Shown here: in pieces, positions 32,163-40,782 of the stretch
Position numbering within the stretch: position 1 is the stretch's first letter
Layout: every line of letters starts with the position of its first letter
NCBI GenBank assembly: GCA_041748655.1
Contig: JBGTCV010000136.1
Span: forward strand, 4,884 to 68,883
Length of the DNA stretch: 64,000 nucleotides
Direction of reading: 5' to 3'
Source: Leptofilum sp041748655
GTDB taxonomy: Bacteria; Chloroflexota; Anaerolineae; Promineifilales; Promineifilaceae
The notes under the pieces: model-generated
What the model saw: only the letters and a program-made list of their open reading frames with translations
Told to the model about the DNA's origin: nothing
The model's database searches: none
Position numbers and translations under genes: made by a program

Positions 32163-33281
32163 TCACTCCTTCTCGCTGCCTTTGGCTACAGTTTCAATCA
32201 AGCTGGCCAGATTCTCTGCCCCGTTGGGAATATCCAAAGCGTGGGCAGCCTGGCTCATTTGGGTCAATTTGTCCGGGTCTGCCATGAGCGTTTGGATGGT
32301 TGGCAGCAGATGATAATCCAAGGTTTCGTCGGTGAGCTGTACGGCCGTTCCTCTTTCCACCAAATAATCGGCATTCACCTTCTGATAGCGCCACGCCCAG
32401 GCCAGCGGCACCAAAATCGACGGCAGGCTGAAGGCGGGCGTTTCGCCCAACATGCTGGCTCCGGCGCGGGCCACCACCAGGTCGGCGGCGCGGAAGGCGT
32501 GCCCCATCTCATCGTGCAGGTACGGATACGGCCGATAAAATTCCCGCAGCGCTTGCGGCAAGGTTTTGGCGCTGCTGGCCACCTCGTTCCAGGTAAACGT
32601 GCCGCTGATATGAATAATCTGCATCGTTTGCAGCAGTTCCGGTAAGATTTTTATCAGGGCGCGGTTGAGCGCCTGCGCCCCGCGACTGCCGCCAAAAACC
32701 ATCAGGGTGGGGCGGCCTGGCTGCAAATCGAAGGCGGCCAGCGCCGCTTCCTGGCTTAGCTCGGCCGCAGCCCGTAGCTCTGGGCGTACCGGGTAGCCGG
32801 TCACCACCAGCTTATCGGCGGGCACAAAGGCGGCGGAGCCATCGGTGGTGGCACCCACTTTTTGGGCGTAGCGCAGCGAAAACTGAATCGACTGCCCTGG
32901 TTCTACATCGGGCAGATAAATGGCAATGGGTACGCCCAGCCAGCGGCAGGCCAAAGTGAAAGGGAATGCCATGTAGCCGCCCGTCATAAACATGACGTCG
33001 GGGCGGAAGCGGCGCACCAGTTGGAGCGCCTTGCCCACGCTGAGCAGCAGCTTACCGCCGTTGATCACCTTGCGGTGCAGAGGTACGCCTGCAATGGCCC
33101 CACCGACGATGGTTTCCAGCCGTATGCCTGCTCTAGGGACTAAGGTTTGTTCCATTTCACCTTTTGTGCCGACCCACAAAATATTTTTGGTGGGCCAGCC
33201 TTTGTTGCGTAGTGCGGTGGCGGCTGCCAGGGCCGGGTAGATGCCGCCGCCGGTGCCGCCAGCGCAAATGAGTACGCGCAT
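32163..33281 (-). CDS. murG: Lipid II synthase MurG
   Basis: 372 residues. Peripheral membrane glycosyltransferase (GT28) that adds GlcNAc to lipid I. The N-terminal glycine loop ICAGGTGGGIYPALA binds lipid; the second, VFGGSRGAQALN (about 180-192), and the C-domain stretch VVARAGASMLGETPAFSLPSILVPLAWA bind UDP-GlcNAc. Typical length. It starts 2 bp after ftsW ends, and its stop is 4 bp from the CvpA-like start: a tight operon. Confidence 0.96.
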   Translation of the reverse strand: MRVLICAGGTGGGIYPALAAATALRNKGWPTKNILWVGTKGEMEQTLVPRAGIRLETIVGGAIAGVPLHRKVINGGKLLLSVGKALQLVRRFRPDVMFMTGGYMAFPFTLACRWLGVPIAIYLPDVEPGQSIQFSLRYAQKVGATTDGSAAFVPADKLVVTGYPVRPELRAAAELSQEAALAAFDLQPGRPTLMVFGGSRGAQALNRALIKILPELLQTMQIIHISGTFTWNEVASSAKTLPQALREFYRPYPYLHDEMGHAFRAADLVVARAGASMLGETPAFSLPSILVPLAWAWRYQKVNADYLVERGTAVQLTDETLDYHLLPTIQTLMADPDKLTQMSQAAHALDIPNGAENLASLIETVAKGSEKE

Positions 33282-33283
33282 GT

Positions 33284-34510
33284 TTAGAACCTGTCTGTGG
33301 TAGACGGCCGTTTACCCCGCCGTCCTTTACTGCCACTTTGCCGCCGTTCGTTGGCATCGCTGGTTTGCGGCCGTTTTTGCAGCGCTGAATCTCGCGAGAC
33401 GTTGAGCAGTACCCCTACGGCTATCATAGAGACGGTCAGGGAGGTACCACCGTAGCTTAAAAATGGCAGCGGAATGCCGGTAAAGGGAATAATGGCCGTA
33501 ATTACCGCAATATTGATAAATGCCTGGTACACAATCCAGCAGGTGATGCCCAATGCCAGCAAAAAGCCGAAGCTGTCACGAGCGCGAACGGCCGTACGCA
33601 GCCCGCGCCACACCAGCATCCCCAGCAGCCCAATGACCAGCAGCGTGCCCGCCAACCCCAGTTCCTCGCCCAAAATGGCAAAGACACCATCTGTGTGGGC
33701 AAAAGGCAGCGGGCCAAACTTCTGGGTGCTTTCGCCCAGCCCTACGCCAAAATAGCCCCCGCGCCCCAGGGCAATCAGCGACTGCTGGACGTGCCAGCTG
33801 GCCTGATACGGATCAGAAAGCGCCGTCGTATAAGCATCGACACGCTCCTGGGCATGGGGAAGCGTGTTAATCAAAATCAGGAAGACAGAACCGCCCAGCA
33901 GCCCGGCCACGGCAAACTGTCGCCAATCGGCTCCGGCCACAAAAAAGAGGGTAAAGCTGATCAGGGCAATGAGCCCGGCCGTGCTCAAATCTGGCTGGCG
34001 CACAATAAGGGCACAAACCACGCCCACAATAATGGAAAAAGGCAGCAGGCCATAAGTGAGCAGCTTGATCCGGTCCCCCTTGCTGGAGAGCCAGTGAGCG
34101 ATGTAGATAATCATGGCCAGCTTGGCAATTTCGGACGGCTGGTAGGAATCGTTGTACAAACCGCGCTGCGCCCCTAGCTCAGAAATGCTGCTGAAAAAGA
34201 GGACAACCACCAACCCCAGCAGCGTCACGCCCAAAATCGGCACCGAGAAGCGGCGTAAGATGTGGTAATCGAACTGCATAACGCTCACCATGCCTACAAA
34301 GCCCAGCCCCAGCGCCAAAAACTGACGCCGGAAGTAGTAGGTGGCATCATCCTGGAAGCGCAGGCCGTAATCAAAGGTGGTGCTGTACACCATGAGCATG
34401 CCCAAAACGAGCAGCCCGGCCACGGCCAGCAGCAGCCAGTAATCAAACCGGAAGCGCAAAACCGGATTCACGAGATTGCTTCTTTTACGAACGATGTTGA
34501 CTGTGGTCAT
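33284..34510 (-). CDS. ftsW: Septal SEDS glycosyltransferase FtsW
   Basis: 408 residues with about ten membrane helices. Motifs: QPSEIAKLAMIIYIAHWL, the catalytic-loop region VRQPDLSTAGLIALI, HTDGVFAILGEELG, and the last SYGGTSLTVSMIAVG. It polymerises lipid II at the septum together with the class B PBP encoded upstream. The C-terminus is a basic cytoplasmic tail of ~40 residues (KGRRGKRPSTTDRF). Location in dcw between murD and murG supports FtsW rather than RodA. Confidence 0.96.
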   Translation of the reverse strand: MTTVNIVRKRSNLVNPVLRFRFDYWLLLAVAGLLVLGMLMVYSTTFDYGLRFQDDATYYFRRQFLALGLGFVGMVSVMQFDYHILRRFSVPILGVTLLGLVVVLFFSSISELGAQRGLYNDSYQPSEIAKLAMIIYIAHWLSSKGDRIKLLTYGLLPFSIIVGVVCALIVRQPDLSTAGLIALISFTLFFVAGADWRQFAVAGLLGGSVFLILINTLPHAQERVDAYTTALSDPYQASWHVQQSLIALGRGGYFGVGLGESTQKFGPLPFAHTDGVFAILGEELGLAGTLLVIGLLGMLVWRGLRTAVRARDSFGFLLALGITCWIVYQAFINIAVITAIIPFTGIPLPFLSYGGTSLTVSMIAVGVLLNVSRDSALQKRPQTSDANERRQSGSKGRRGKRPSTTDRF

Positions 34511-34529
34511 ATCTAAATCCTGTCGGATT

Positions 34530-34608
34530 TGTAATTAGGTAATTGGGTAATTGGGTAATTAATTACTCAATTACTCAGTTACTCAATTACTTTTCACTTA
34601 TCACTTTT
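34530..34608. repeat. AATTGGGT-word hairpin repeat between murD and ftsW
   Basis: Left: GTAATTAGGTAATTGGGTAA with two more GGGTAATT words. Right: AATTACTCAATTACTCAGTT and more. A second word, TTTTCACTTATCAC, follows. The element covers almost the complete 100-bp gap. Confidence 0.75.
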
Positions 34609-34611
34609 CAC

Positions 34612-35994
34612 TTACAACTCACTCACAATCTGCCGGAACAACTGCCCGCGCTCTTCAAAATCGAAGAAGGCGTCGTAGCTGGTGCCGCCGGGGGAAAGCA
34701 GAACAATGTCGCCGGAAACGGCCGTTTCCGCCGCCAATTCCACTGCTTCTGCCACCGTTTTTACCTGTCTGAAGTCAGGATGATGGCAGTTGGCCAATTT
34801 TTGGGCCAGCATGTCGGCCAGGTCGCCAAACAGAATGACCGATTTCACCCGCTGCGTCACCGTTTGTGCCCAGACGTCCCACTCCATTGCCTTGTCGCGG
34901 CCGCCCGCCAGCAGGATGAGCGGCTCGTTGAAGGCGTTCAGCGCCGCCAGGGCGCGTTCCGGGGCGGTGGCGATGGAGTCGTTGATCCACTGTACGCCCC
35001 GCCGGGTGCGCACCAGCTCCAACCGGTGCTCCACGCCGCGGAAGGTGCGAATGGCGTGGGCGATTGCCTCTGTGGGAATCCCGGCAGAGTCGGCCAGGGC
35101 GGCGGCTGCCAGCACGTTGAGTAAATTATGGCGGCCGCGCAGCTGCACATCCTCTACCCGGCAAACCATTTTTTCAGCGCCGTTGCGGATGAGGATACGG
35201 CCGTCTTGCACCATCGCCCCTTCTGTTACTTCATTTACCAGGCTAAACAACCGCAGCTTGCCGCGCACAATGGCGCTCAACGCCAGCGATCCGGCGTCGT
35301 CGGCGCATAACACCGAGATGTCATCGGCCGTTTGGTGGCGCAAAATGTTGGCTTTGGCGTTGGCGTACGCCTTCATCGTCTTGTGCCGGTCCAGGTGGTT
35401 GGGCGTAATGTTCAGCACGGTGGCGATGTGCGGGCTGCGGTCCCAAATCTCTAGCTGGAAGCTGGACAGCTCCTGCACCACCACGTCATCCGGCTCCATT
35501 TTGTGCAGATCGGCGATGAGCGGCTGGCCGATGTTGCCGCCAACCCAGGTGCGCCGCCCGGCAACCTGGCTCATGACGCCCGTGAGGGCCGTGGTGGTGG
35601 TTTTGCCTGCCGAACCGGTGATGCCGATAACGGCCGTTGGCGTCCGCTTGGTAAATTCCAGCGAATCATTGGTAATCGGCAAGCCTTTGGCCTGGGCTGC
35701 CTGCACCAGCGGCGCTTCCAGCGGCACCCCGCCACTTATGGCTAAAATATCGGCCTCGTCTATAAGTTCCATCGGATGTTCTCCTAACACATACCGGATA
35801 TCCAGTCCGTTCAATTCGTCCAAAATATCCCGCAGCTTTTCTGCCGGGCGCAAATCGGTAATCGTCACAGCTGCACCCACTTCGGCGGCAAACCGGGCCA
35901 GCGCCTTGCCCTGCCGCGCCAGTCCGAGAATGAGAAGTCGTTTGCCATTAAAATCGTCCATTTTTGGTAATTGGTAATGAAGTAATTGGGTCAT
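34612..35994 (-). CDS. murD: UDP-N-acetylmuramoylalanine--D-glutamate ligase
   Basis: 460 residues. Adds D-Glu to UDP-MurNAc-L-Ala. Motifs: N-terminal Rossmann start LLILGLARQGKALARF, ATP loop GITGSAGKTTTTALTG (about 121-136), NITPNHLDRHKTMKAYANAK, and the C-domain INDSIATAPERALAALNAF and LLAGGRDKAMEW. Length is normal. It is preceded and followed by hairpin repeats. Confidence 0.97.
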   Translation of the reverse strand: MTQLLHYQLPKMDDFNGKRLLILGLARQGKALARFAAEVGAAVTITDLRPAEKLRDILDELNGLDIRYVLGEHPMELIDEADILAISGGVPLEAPLVQAAQAKGLPITNDSLEFTKRTPTAVIGITGSAGKTTTTALTGVMSQVAGRRTWVGGNIGQPLIADLHKMEPDDVVVQELSSFQLEIWDRSPHIATVLNITPNHLDRHKTMKAYANAKANILRHQTADDISVLCADDAGSLALSAIVRGKLRLFSLVNEVTEGAMVQDGRILIRNGAEKMVCRVEDVQLRGRHNLLNVLAAAALADSAGIPTEAIAHAIRTFRGVEHRLELVRTRRGVQWINDSIATAPERALAALNAFNEPLILLAGGRDKAMEWDVWAQTVTQRVKSVILFGDLADMLAQKLANCHHPDFRQVKTVAEAVELAAETAVSGDIVLLSPGGTSYDAFFDFEERGQLFRQIVSEL

Positions 35995-36038
35995 TGAGTA
36001 ATTTCGTAATTACCCAATTACTCAGTTACTCAATGACT
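35968..36038. repeat. AATTGGGT-word hairpin repeat between mraY and murD
   Basis: GTAATTGGTAATGAAGTAAT and TTGGGTCATTGAGTAATT face AATTACCCAATTACTCAG and TTACTCAATGAC. Same family as 34530-34608. Confidence 0.75.
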
Positions 36039-37026
36039 AAACCTGCGCCAGGGCAATGCCAATCATGGCGCTGAGCATACCAATGAGCCACCAGCGCTGC
36101 ACAATTTGCGTTTCGCTCCAGCCGATGACTTCAAAGTGATGGTGCAGCGGAGCCATCTTAAACAGCCGCTTGCCGCCGGTAAACTTGAAATAAAGCACCT
36201 GAAGCGTGCTGGAGAGCAGCGTGGCCAACGGGACAATGGCGATGATTGGCAGGATGAGCCATTGGTTGGTCATCAGGGCCACCACGCCGAGCGCGCCGCC
36301 CAGCGCCTGGGAGCCCACGTCGCCCATGAACATTTGGGCAGGATGGGCATTGAACCACAAAAAAGCAAAACACGCCCCGACGGTGATAAAGCAAAAAATG
36401 ACCAAAAATTGCTGGTCGCGTAGCAGGGCGATGACGCCATATGCGGCAAAGGCGGTGGCGGCGATGATCCCCGCCAATCCGTCCAGTCCGTCGGTGATGT
36501 TGACGGCGTTGGCGGTACCGGTGATGATGATGACGGCTATGGGAATGTACACAATGCCAATGTTGATGAGTGGTTCCACGGTAGGAATGGCCACCCAGCC
36601 GTTACCATCATTTACTACCCAGTAGATGGCCACGGTGGCCACCAGGGCAATGGCCAGCTGGAACCAGATTTTGACCCGGGCGCGCATCCCTTTTTCGCCG
36701 TGCGGGCGGGGGTGCAGCCCCAAATAATCGTCGATGCCGCCTAAAATGGCGTAGGCTACCAGCACGCCCAGGGGAATAATGACGCTTTCGGCAATTTCTG
36801 TTGCCTGAACCAGATGCACAATGTTTACCAAAATGGTGATAATGACAACCCAACCTACGATGAGCATGCCACCCATGGTGGGGGTACCCATTTTGGTCAT
36901 ATGTTGCGGGCCATCGATGCGAATCTGGGCACCCAGCTTGAAGCGGCGCATCAGCTCCACCAGGGGGCTGCCCCAGATAACGGCTATCAGAAACGTGACG
37001 CCGCCTAATGTTAAGGCAAAGGCCAT
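36037..37026 (-). CDS. mraY: Phospho-N-acetylmuramoyl-pentapeptide transferase
   Basis: 329 residues, ten predicted membrane helices. Moves phospho-MurNAc-pentapeptide from UDP to undecaprenyl phosphate (lipid I). Motifs: GTPTMGG near the N-terminus, GGIDDYLGL with the magnesium-binding Asp pair, NITDGLDGLAG, FMGDVGSQALGG, and MAPLHHHFEVIGWSE. Its ATG overlaps the murF stop (TAATG). Confidence 0.97.
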   Translation of the reverse strand: MAFALTLGGVTFLIAVIWGSPLVELMRRFKLGAQIRIDGPQHMTKMGTPTMGGMLIVGWVVIITILVNIVHLVQATEIAESVIIPLGVLVAYAILGGIDDYLGLHPRPHGEKGMRARVKIWFQLAIALVATVAIYWVVNDGNGWVAIPTVEPLINIGIVYIPIAVIIITGTANAVNITDGLDGLAGIIAATAFAAYGVIALLRDQQFLVIFCFITVGACFAFLWFNAHPAQMFMGDVGSQALGGALGVVALMTNQWLILPIIAIVPLATLLSSTLQVLYFKFTGGKRLFKMAPLHHHFEVIGWSETQIVQRWWLIGMLSAMIGIALAQV

Positions 37027-38441
37027 TAGCGGTACCGTCCTATGGCGTTGATAATTTGATCCATGCGCATTCCCAACGAGCCTTTTATCAGGACCGTATC
37101 CTTCTCCTCAATGAGTTCTTCCAGGGTGGCAACGGCCGTTACCGCATCCGCCACCATGATCACTTTATCTTTTGGCAAACCGCTGGCAATTGCTTCCTCG
37201 CCAATCCAGCGGGCGCGCTGCCCCACGGTGACCAGCAGCTTGGCCACTTCGGCAGCGCGTCGCCCCACCTGCCGGTGCCCTGCTTCTTCCAGGTAGCCCA
37301 ACTCCAGCATGTCGCCCAAGACGGCCACAGAACGGCCGTCCAGATCATGCATCAGGTTCAGCGCCGCCAGCACCGAATCCGGGCTGGCGTTGTAGGTATC
37401 GTCGATGATGACCGAATTTTTGGGGCCAGGTACTGTGACGAGGCGGAGTTGAACGGGCGTATTGCGCAGCCCGTGTAAAATCTCATCCCAGGTCAGCCCT
37501 TCTACCAGCCCCACAGCCGCTGCCCGCAGCGCCGTGTGCACGCTGTGGCGGCCCAGCAGCGGCACCTGCACCACCAGCGATTCATCCTCATGGTGCAGGG
37601 TGAAGCGTACCCCTTCCAACCCTTTTGAGCGGATGTTGTTGGCCCAAAGATCGGCCGTTTTATCCAGGCCGTAGGTGAAAATGCGGGCTTTGGTATGGTT
37701 GGCCATGCCCATGACGTGGGCATCATCCTTGTTGAGGATGGCCACACCGTCGGCGGGCAGCGCTTCTACCAGCTCCTGCTTCGCTTTGACAATGTTTTCC
37801 ATGCTGCCTGCCCGTTCTAAATGCACCGCACCCACCAGCGTCACCACGCCCACTTTGGGGCTGGTCATGTCGCACAGGATGGCGATTTCGCCGGTGGTGT
37901 ACATGCCCATTTCCAGGACGGCTTTTTCGTCGGACTGCTGCAAATCGAACAGCGCCAGGGGCAGCCCCAGGATGCTGTTTCGGTTGCCGGGAGATTTAAA
38001 GGTGCGGTACCGGCTGGAAAGCACGGCGTGGGTCAGCTCTTTGGTCGATGTTTTGCCCACGCTGCCGGTGATGCCAATCACTTCCACAGGGAAGCGCGCG
38101 CGCCACGCCTTGGCGGATGTTTGCAGGGCGGTTATGGAATCTTCAACCACCAGGCAAACAGGCGTAGACGCGCTAAGCGGGGCAGCAGGCGGCTCGGCGG
38201 TGCGCAAATTAATGGTTGCGAACTCGTCCGAAATCGGCCGTTCTACCAACGCCGCAATCGCTCCCTGGGCAAACGCTGCCGCGACGAAATCGTGCCCGTC
38301 CACTTTGTCGCCTTTGTAAGCCACAAACAGGCTGCCGGTTTCAACTTCGCGGCTGTCCATCACCACCCGCGAAATAACTGGCTCGCGGCCAGTTGATTCG
38401 TAGGTGGATAAGGTGTGTAAGAAGTGCCCTAGTGTTAACAT
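37026..38441 (-). CDS. murF: UDP-MurNAc-tripeptide--D-Ala-D-Ala ligase
   Basis: 471 residues. Adds D-Ala-D-Ala to complete the stem pentapeptide. N-domain VVMDSREVETGSLFVAYKGDKVDGHDFV is typical of MurE/MurF; ATP loop GITGSVGKTSTKEL (about 124-137); central VGVVTLVGAVHLERAGSMENI; C-domain IDDTYNASPDSVLAAL. The last motif, ending NASPDS, is MurF-specific, so this is not the missing murE. It follows ftsI directly except for a hairpin repeat. Confidence 0.96.
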   Translation of the reverse strand: MLTLGHFLHTLSTYESTGREPVISRVVMDSREVETGSLFVAYKGDKVDGHDFVAAAFAQGAIAALVERPISDEFATINLRTAEPPAAPLSASTPVCLVVEDSITALQTSAKAWRARFPVEVIGITGSVGKTSTKELTHAVLSSRYRTFKSPGNRNSILGLPLALFDLQQSDEKAVLEMGMYTTGEIAILCDMTSPKVGVVTLVGAVHLERAGSMENIVKAKQELVEALPADGVAILNKDDAHVMGMANHTKARIFTYGLDKTADLWANNIRSKGLEGVRFTLHHEDESLVVQVPLLGRHSVHTALRAAAVGLVEGLTWDEILHGLRNTPVQLRLVTVPGPKNSVIIDDTYNASPDSVLAALNLMHDLDGRSVAVLGDMLELGYLEEAGHRQVGRRAAEVAKLLVTVGQRARWIGEEAIASGLPKDKVIMVADAVTAVATLEELIEEKDTVLIKGSLGMRMDQIINAIGRYR

Positions 38442-38448
38442 TTTGATA

Positions 38449-38541
38449 TTCAGTATTCAGTATTCAGTATTCAGTAATCAGTAACCAGTATTCAGTGAAC
38501 ACTGACCTACTGAATACTGACCACTGGTTACTGGTCACTGA
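38449..38541. repeat. CAGTATTCAGT-word hairpin repeat between ftsI and murF
   Basis: Left half: four copies of TATTCAGTAT-like words, then CAGTAATCAGTAACCAGT. Right half: ACTGACCTACTGAATACTG, ACTGGTTACTGGTCACTG. This position, between ftsI and murF, is where murE stands in many bacteria. The right end overlaps the ftsI stop codon. Confidence 0.72.
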
Positions 38542-40229
38542 TCCTGCCTCGCGGCCATGATGTCGGCGCGGAGGCGGACGCTGTCTGGCGGTATGTCTAG
38601 CATGACCACCAGCTCGTTGGCCAGGGTGGCAAAGGCGGGAGCGGCCGTTAGCGAACCCCAAGGGGAAGCTTTGGGCCGGTCCAGCTTGACAAAGATAATC
38701 AGTTCGGGATTTTCGGCGGGTAGCCAGCCGACAAACGAACCGATGACGTCGTTGGGCAGGTAGATGCCGTTTTCGGCAATTTGGGCTGTGCCGGTTTTGC
38801 CAGCAATTGTGTAGCCGTCAATGTTGGCCTCTAACGTTTCGCGGGCAACGGCCGTTTCAGCCATTGCATTGATCTGAGCGGCCGTCTCTGGGCTGATGGG
38901 GCGTCCCAGCACGGTGGGTTGATGGATAAACGTGCCATTTTCGCCCCGAATTTCCTGCACCATGTAGGGCTGCATCATCACCCCACCGTTGGCCAGGGCA
39001 GAAACGGCCGTAATCATCTGCAGCGGCGTCACGGCAATACCCTGCCCGTAAGAGTTGGTGGCCATGAATGATTCAGCCCAGAAGGCATCCCCCGGCAGCG
39101 GCATCTGCCCGATTGCTTCCGACATTAAATCGATGCCGGTGGGGCGGCCAAAGCCAAAACGCTGCAAATAGTCGTAATAAACGTCTGGCCCCATCATGGT
39201 GGCCAGCGTGGCGGCCCCCACGTTTAGGGAGCGAGACAACAGCGTGGTCATATCCGTAGTGCCGGGGGCGCTGCGGTCCCAATTGTAGGTACGGTGGCCG
39301 CCCACTTCCAACACGCCCGCATCGTAATAGGTGGAGTGCGGCGTTACCACGCCCGCATCCAGTGCCGCTGCCATCGTAATCAGCTTCATGACAGAGCCTG
39401 GCTCGTGCTGCTGGCTTACGGCCGGGTTTAGCAGCAGGCTGGGGTCTGTCTGGTAAAACTGGCCTGGGGCGTAGCACGGGGCGCTGGCCATGGCCAAAAT
39501 CGCCCCTGTTTGTGGATTCATCACAATGATGGTGCCGCTGACGGCGCGGTAATCGCGCAGGGCATTGGCCAAATGGGTTTCAACAATATATTGCAGTGAG
39601 CGGTCGATAGTGAGAACCAGATCGGCCCCTTCATGGGCAATCACGCTTTGTTGGGAGGTAAGGGGCGAGATGTTGATCATGGCGCTGGCGGCTTCACCGG
39701 CCAGTTCGCGCTGGTAATACCCCTCTACGCCGCTGCCGCCGTTGCCATCAAAATCGACATACCCCAGGGAGTGGCACAGTAGCTCATTCTGTGGGTAAAA
39801 GCGGCGGGGTAGGGGATCGATTTGCAGCCCTTCGTAGGGCAGTGTACGCACCAGATCTGCCACTTCGGTTGAGACGCGACCAGCAAGCAGGGCAAAGGGA
39901 CGGTCGGATTGCAGAGTGCCTAAAATTTCGTAGCGAGATTGCTGCAAGATGGGAGCCAGGGCGGTGGCTAACTGTTCCGATTGGGTGACCAGCCGGGGGG
40001 AGACGCCAATCTGGTAATCGGCCGTGTTGGCAGCCAAAATAGCCCCGTTGCGATCGTAGATGGAACCACGGTCTGGCCTGGCGATAACCAGCAGCTTGTC
40101 GCTGGCTCGTTCGGCCCATGCTGGCCCTTGCACCACCTGAAACGCCACAAGCCGCCCCACAATAATGAGGGCGGCAAAAACAAGGACGGTGACGACTATC
40201 CACATTCGTTGCTTTTGGCTATTGTTCAC
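38535..40229 (-). CDS. ftsI: Septal class B penicillin-binding protein (FtsI/PBP3-like)
   Basis: 564 residues. One N-terminal membrane anchor (about 10-28, IVVTVLVFAALIIVGRLVAF), a pedestal domain (RGSIYDRNGAILA), and a transpeptidase domain with the active-site SVMK (about 280), SYG as the SxN-type motif (NSYGQGIAVTPLQM) and KTGTAQIA. It crosslinks septal peptidoglycan with FtsW. No PASTA domains. Its start lies within the 3' end of the FtsL-like gene (11-bp overlap). Confidence 0.95.
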   Translation of the reverse strand: MNNSQKQRMWIVVTVLVFAALIIVGRLVAFQVVQGPAWAERASDKLLVIARPDRGSIYDRNGAILAANTADYQIGVSPRLVTQSEQLATALAPILQQSRYEILGTLQSDRPFALLAGRVSTEVADLVRTLPYEGLQIDPLPRRFYPQNELLCHSLGYVDFDGNGGSGVEGYYQRELAGEAASAMINISPLTSQQSVIAHEGADLVLTIDRSLQYIVETHLANALRDYRAVSGTIIVMNPQTGAILAMASAPCYAPGQFYQTDPSLLLNPAVSQQHEPGSVMKLITMAAALDAGVVTPHSTYYDAGVLEVGGHRTYNWDRSAPGTTDMTTLLSRSLNVGAATLATMMGPDVYYDYLQRFGFGRPTGIDLMSEAIGQMPLPGDAFWAESFMATNSYGQGIAVTPLQMITAVSALANGGVMMQPYMVQEIRGENGTFIHQPTVLGRPISPETAAQINAMAETAVARETLEANIDGYTIAGKTGTAQIAENGIYLPNDVIGSFVGWLPAENPELIIFVKLDRPKASPWGSLTAAPAFATLANELVVMLDIPPDSVRLRADIMAARQDQ

Positions 40230-40692
40230 GCGCTTCGCCTCTTATAAAGTCACTGAATCGTCCGCTCAGGTGAAGCCAGATGGCTTCTCGCACAGTTTCG
40301 GCCGGTGGCGGAACGGCCGTTACCGTGGGCAATATGGCCAGCGGATCGGTTTCTTCTAACGTTACCGGATATTCCGGCACAATAATGTACTCAATATCAT
40401 CGGTTTTTGCTTCGACAAACCCTAAACGAGCGGCCTCTGCTTGCAGGCGATCCAGCGCCTGGGCGGCGGCAATGTCCCGCTCTAAACCATTGTTTTGCCG
40501 CTTGAGCTCAATGAGTTCGTTCTGCAAAACCTGCACCCGACGGCCGACCGTGGCAATGCGGCTGGCCTGGCTAACGTAAACGGTGCCTAGCAGCGCCGCC
40601 AAAACCAAAATAACGCCCCAGCCTAAAGCGGCTTGCGCTTCGGTGAGGGCGTTGAGACGTTTGAGCTGTTCCCTGGTTTGACGTGCCATCAT
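40219..40692 (-). CDS. FtsL-like septum formation protein
   Basis: 157 residues. A short cytoplasmic head, one membrane helix (about 25-45, GWGVILVLAALLGTVYVS) and an extracytoplasmic coiled coil (about 50-90, VGRRVQVLQNELIELKRQNNGLERDI) as in FtsL/DivIC. The C-terminal ~65 residues are acidic to neutral and Pro-rich. Sequence similarity in this family is low; the call rests on topology and on the position between rsmH and ftsI. It would stabilise FtsI/FtsW at the septum. Confidence 0.78.
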   Translation of the reverse strand: MMARQTREQLKRLNALTEAQAALGWGVILVLAALLGTVYVSQASRIATVGRRVQVLQNELIELKRQNNGLERDIAAAQALDRLQAEAARLGFVEAKTDDIEYIIVPEYPVTLEETDPLAILPTVTAVPPPAETVREAIWLHLSGRFSDFIRGEAREQ

Positions 40693-40703
40693 AAAGAATC
40701 ATA

Positions 40704-40782
40704 TTAGCAATTACTCAATTACTGAATTACCTAATTACGTGCTCTTAAGTAATTGAGTAATTGAGTAATTAGGCAATTTTTT
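40704..40782. repeat. AATTACTC-word hairpin repeat between rsmH and ftsL
   Basis: Left: CAATTACTCAATTACTGAATT then ACCTAATTACG. Right: AAGTAATTGAGTAATTGAGT then AATTAGGCAATT. Near-perfect inversion. The right end overlaps the last codons of rsmH. Confidence 0.75.

Noticed and set aside
34790..35977. A 395-codon plus-strand frame
   Set aside because: It is antisense to murD, low-complexity in Ser and Arg, with no family motif.
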